Positions 6,441 through 7,993 of a DNA stretch of 7,993 nucleotides are shown piece after piece (position 1 is the stretch's first letter; each line of letters opens with the position of its first letter). The translations under genes and the position numbers were made by a program. The DNA is taken from NCBI GenBank assembly GCA_947305345.1, contig CAMZDH010000021.1, forward strand, positions 1-7,993. Reading direction: 5' to 3'. The notes under the pieces are model-generated. The model did no database searches. It had not been told where the DNA came from and saw only the letters and a program-made list of their open reading frames with translations. This stretch comes from an uncultured Lachnospiraceae bacterium. Lineage in GTDB: Bacteria > Bacillota > Clostridia > Lachnospirales > Lachnospiraceae.

Positions 6441-7165
6441 GTCGTCTGTTCCTGTTTGACGCCGCCGAACCGCCGTTCTCGGTGCATGTACCATTCCACG
6501 GCCTTTTTGAGGTCTTCCATCCTGAAATCCGGCCACAGGACGTCCGTCACGTAAAACTCCGTATAGGCCGCCTGATAGAGGAGGTAGTTCGAGAGCCGCA
6601 TTTCTCCGCCGGTCCGGATCAGAAGATCCGGATCCGGGATGCCCGCGGTGTCGAGGCGGGAAGCGATCACGTCCTCGGTGATGTCCTCCGGCGACAGCGC
6701 GCCTACCCGCACTTCTTCCGCGACCTTCTTCACGGCGCGCGTGATCTCGTCCCGCGCCCCGTAGTTCAGCGCGATGATGAACGTGAGGCCCGTATTGTCC
6801 TTCGTTTGTTCCTCGAGGTCGTCCAGGCCCGAGGCGATGTCCTCCGGAAACCGCCGCCGGTCGCCGATCGACTTCACGCGGACGTTGTTTTCCTTCGCGA
6901 TGCCCATGAGCCGCTTCATGTAAATGCGGAACAGCTTCATCAGTCCCGTGACCTCTTCGTCGCTCCGCTTCCAGTTTTCCGTTGAAAAGCCGTAGGCCGT
7001 CAGATATTCAATGCCGAGTTCACCGGCGTCGTAGACGGTCTGCTCGATGACCTTGCAGCCCTCCTTGTGCCCGAATGAACGCGGCATGTTCCGTTGTTTC
7101 GCCCAGCGCCCGTTGCCGTCCAGAATGATCGCGACGTGGCGCGGAACTGCATTTTCGTTGTTCAT
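6437..7165 (-). CDS. uppS: Undecaprenyl diphosphate synthase (cis-prenyltransferase)
   Basis: UppS adds isopentenyl units in cis to farnesyl diphosphate to make the C55 lipid carrier used for peptidoglycan and other envelope polymers. The protein has 242 residues from the chosen start. The catalytic Asp16 lies in HVAIILDGNGRWA. Other family motifs are GHKEG, the substrate-binding STENW (61-65), NYGARDE, and DLLIRTGGEMRLSNYLL followed by YTEFY and VLWPDF. The frame extends to a TTG at 7189, but that codon lies inside a hairpin and has no spaced ribosome binding site. The ATG at 7163-7165, with a weak GGA seven bases upstream, fits the family better. It overlaps cdsA by four bases. It consumes isoprenoid units from the pathway to which dxr and ispG belong. 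Confidence 0.96.
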   Translation of the reverse strand: MNNENAVPRHVAIILDGNGRWAKQRNMPRSFGHKEGCKVIEQTVYDAGELGIEYLTAYGFSTENWKRSDEEVTGLMKLFRIYMKRLMGIAKENNVRVKSIGDRRRFPEDIASGLDDLEEQTKDNTGLTFIIALNYGARDEITRAVKKVAEEVRVGALSPEDITEDVIASRLDTAGIPDPDLLIRTGGEMRLSNYLLYQAAYTEFYVTDVLWPDFRMEDLKKAVEWYMHRERRFGGVKQEQTT

Positions 7166-7182
7166 ACGCTGATCCGAAGTAT

Positions 7183-7207
7183 GGGGCAACCTTTGAACGG
7201 CTGCCCC
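7183..7207 (-). repeat. GC-rich hairpin in the frr-uppS gap
   Basis: On the transcript GGGGCAGCC pairs with GGTTGCCCC around a 7-base loop (GTTCAAA), giving nine pairs including one G-U. It occupies about half of the 53-base gap and ends 17 bases before the uppS ATG, leaving the weak ribosome binding site free. No T run follows, so it is not a standard terminator. RNA processing, stabilisation or partial attenuation are possible roles. Confidence 0.6.
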
Positions 7208-7218
7208 CTGCGTTCCTG

Positions 7219-7773
7219 TTAAACCGTCGTGATCTCCGTAGATTTCTTCGCGGTCTCCTCGTCGATCTCCTTAATGAAGCGGTCGGTGAGCTTCTGCGTT
7301 TTCTCCTCCAGATCCTTCGCGTCGTCCTCGGTGATCTCGGAAGCCTTTTCGACCTTCTTGATCTCCTCCATCGCGTCCCGGCGGATGTTCCGGACCGCGA
7401 CCTTCGATGCCTCCGCCTTCTTCCGGATCTCCTTCACGAGTTCCTGACGGCGTTCGCCGGTGAGTTCCGGGAAGACCAGGCGGATCACCTGCCCGTCGTC
7501 CGTCGGCATAATGCCGATGTCAGAGGCCAGAATGGCTTTGTTGATGGCTTTAACGAGCGTTTTGTCCCAAGGCTGGATGACGATCATCCGCGCTTCCGGC
7601 ACGGAAATGTTCGCGACCTGCTGCAGCGGCGCCGGCGCGCCCCAGTAATCCACGGTCAGCCTGTCCAAAAGCCTCGGATTCGCGCGGCCAGCGCGGATCA
7701 TGGAGAAATCATAGAGAAGCGCTGCTTTGGTCTTCTCCATCTTTTCCTCGGTTCTCGATAATAATTCGTCCAT
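7219..7773 (-). CDS. frr: Ribosome recycling factor
   Basis: RRF works with EF-G in the cytoplasm to split post-termination ribosomes from mRNA. The protein has 184 residues, the usual size. It starts MDELLSRTEEKMEKT and has the conserved RAGRANPRLLDRL region of the first helix, the GAPAPLQQVANISVPEARM stretch of the small domain, and the long basic/acidic helical end with VRNIRRDA. The ATG at 7771-7773 is fixed by a near-perfect AAGGAGGT (7779-7786) five bases upstream, the strongest such site in the window, in keeping with a highly translated gene. It lies 15 bases after pyrH, its usual partner, and 53 bases before uppS. Nothing unusual is seen. Confidence 0.97.
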   Translation of the reverse strand: MDELLSRTEEKMEKTKAALLYDFSMIRAGRANPRLLDRLTVDYWGAPAPLQQVANISVPEARMIVIQPWDKTLVKAINKAILASDIGIMPTDDGQVIRLVFPELTGERRQELVKEIRKKAEASKVAVRNIRRDAMEEIKKVEKASEITEDDAKDLEEKTQKLTDRFIKEIDEETAKKSTEITTV

Positions 7774-7778
7774 TTTGT

Positions 7779-7786
7779 ACCTCCTT
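7779..7786 (-). promoter_or_regulatory. frr ribosome binding site
   Basis: The minus strand reads AAGGAGGT in the 15-base pyrH-frr gap, five bases before the frr ATG. This is essentially the full anti-16S match. Confidence 0.85.
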
Positions 7787-7788
7787 TA

Positions 7789-7993
7789 TCAGTCCGCGGT
7801 AATGAATGTACCGATATTATTGCCTTCCAATGCGTTGCGGATGCTGTTCTCCTGCCTAAGATCGAACACCGCGAGCGCCAGGTGGTTCTCCTCCACCATC
7901 GTTGCCGCCGTCCGGTCGATCACGCCGAGCCGTTTTTCGACGACTTCGTGAATGGACACGCGGTCATAGCGCTTTGCCTCCGGATGCGTGCCG
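7789..7993 (-). CDS. pyrH: UMP kinase PyrH (C-terminal part, runs off window)
   Basis: PyrH phosphorylates UMP to UDP for pyrimidine nucleotide synthesis and belongs to the amino-acid-kinase fold. Only the last 67 codons and the TGA stop (7789-7791) are present, in frame from 7992. The visible segment starts GTHPEAKRYDRVSI and continues to RTAATMVEENHLALAVFDL and ENSIRNALEGNNIGTFITAD. This matches the UMP kinase C-terminus: the RYDxxS element, the TA...(M/D)N segment, the hydrophobic VF strand and a final GxxIGT. Its position directly before frr is the standard bacterial order and supports the call. The active-site and nucleotide-binding N-terminal parts lie outside the window, so completeness cannot be judged. 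Confidence 0.92.
   Translation of the reverse strand, partial: GTHPEAKRYDRVSIHEVVEKRLGVIDRTAATMVEENHLALAVFDLRQENSIRNALEGNNIGTFITAD

Noticed and set aside
5616..6536. A longer cdsA starting at 6536 inside uppS
   Set aside because: The extra N-terminal 32 residues are out-of-frame uppS sequence; the ATGA overlap at 6440 and the family N-terminus favour the shorter form.
1..7993. Mobile elements, CRISPR arrays, tRNA or rRNA genes, phage genes or defence systems
   Set aside because: Nearly all bases are accounted for by ten housekeeping genes; no repeats in series, transposase motifs, tRNA-like cloverleafs or foreign-looking base composition were seen.

Overview
The window is a bacterial housekeeping region in which every gene reads on the minus strand, so transcription runs from position 7993 towards 1. 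In transcription order it holds pyrH (3' end only), frr, uppS, cdsA, dxr, rseP, ispG, then after a short AT-rich gap tig, clpP and clpX (5' end only). The run pyrH-frr-uppS-cdsA-dxr-rseP-ispG is a classic Bacillota (Firmicutes) order. Together with strong GGAGG-type ribosome binding sites and GC-rich coding sequence, it suggests a GC-rich Clostridia-like organism. The genus cannot be read from the sequence.

Region 7993-3371/2319 is one tightly packed operon. It covers nucleotide supply (UMP kinase), ribosome recycling, the C55 lipid carrier for cell-wall synthesis (UppS), CDP-diacylglycerol for phospholipids (CdsA), two steps of the MEP isoprenoid pathway that feeds UppS (Dxr and IspG), and the site-2 membrane protease RseP. 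Stops and starts overlap at uppS/cdsA (ATGA), dxr/rseP (GTGA) and rseP/ispG (TAATG), so translation is probably coupled. The one sizeable gap in the run, between frr and uppS, carries a GC-rich hairpin.

Region 2332-1 is a protein-quality-control operon: trigger factor, then the ClpP peptidase, then its ATPase partner ClpX. A very good promoter drives it (TTGCAA, 17-bp spacer, extended -10 TGTTATAAT). The -35 box lies inside the end of ispG. A perfect 8-bp inverted repeat sits between the promoter boxes, with the ispG stop codon as its centre.

The main anomaly is ispG. Its frame starts properly at 3371, with a ribosome binding site and a 1-base overlap with rseP, but codon 25 is TAA where the family has the conserved Gln of the QSMTNT motif. 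The frame is otherwise open to 2319. The same gene has Tyr (codon TAC) in place of the second Cys of the CPTC iron-sulfur ligand motif. Either change could be a point mutation. Together they raise the possibility of a decaying or functionally altered IspG next to an intact dxr, although a sequence error at the stop codon cannot be excluded. No RNA genes, mobile elements, CRISPR arrays or evident foreign DNA were seen, and no novel multi-gene system is apparent.
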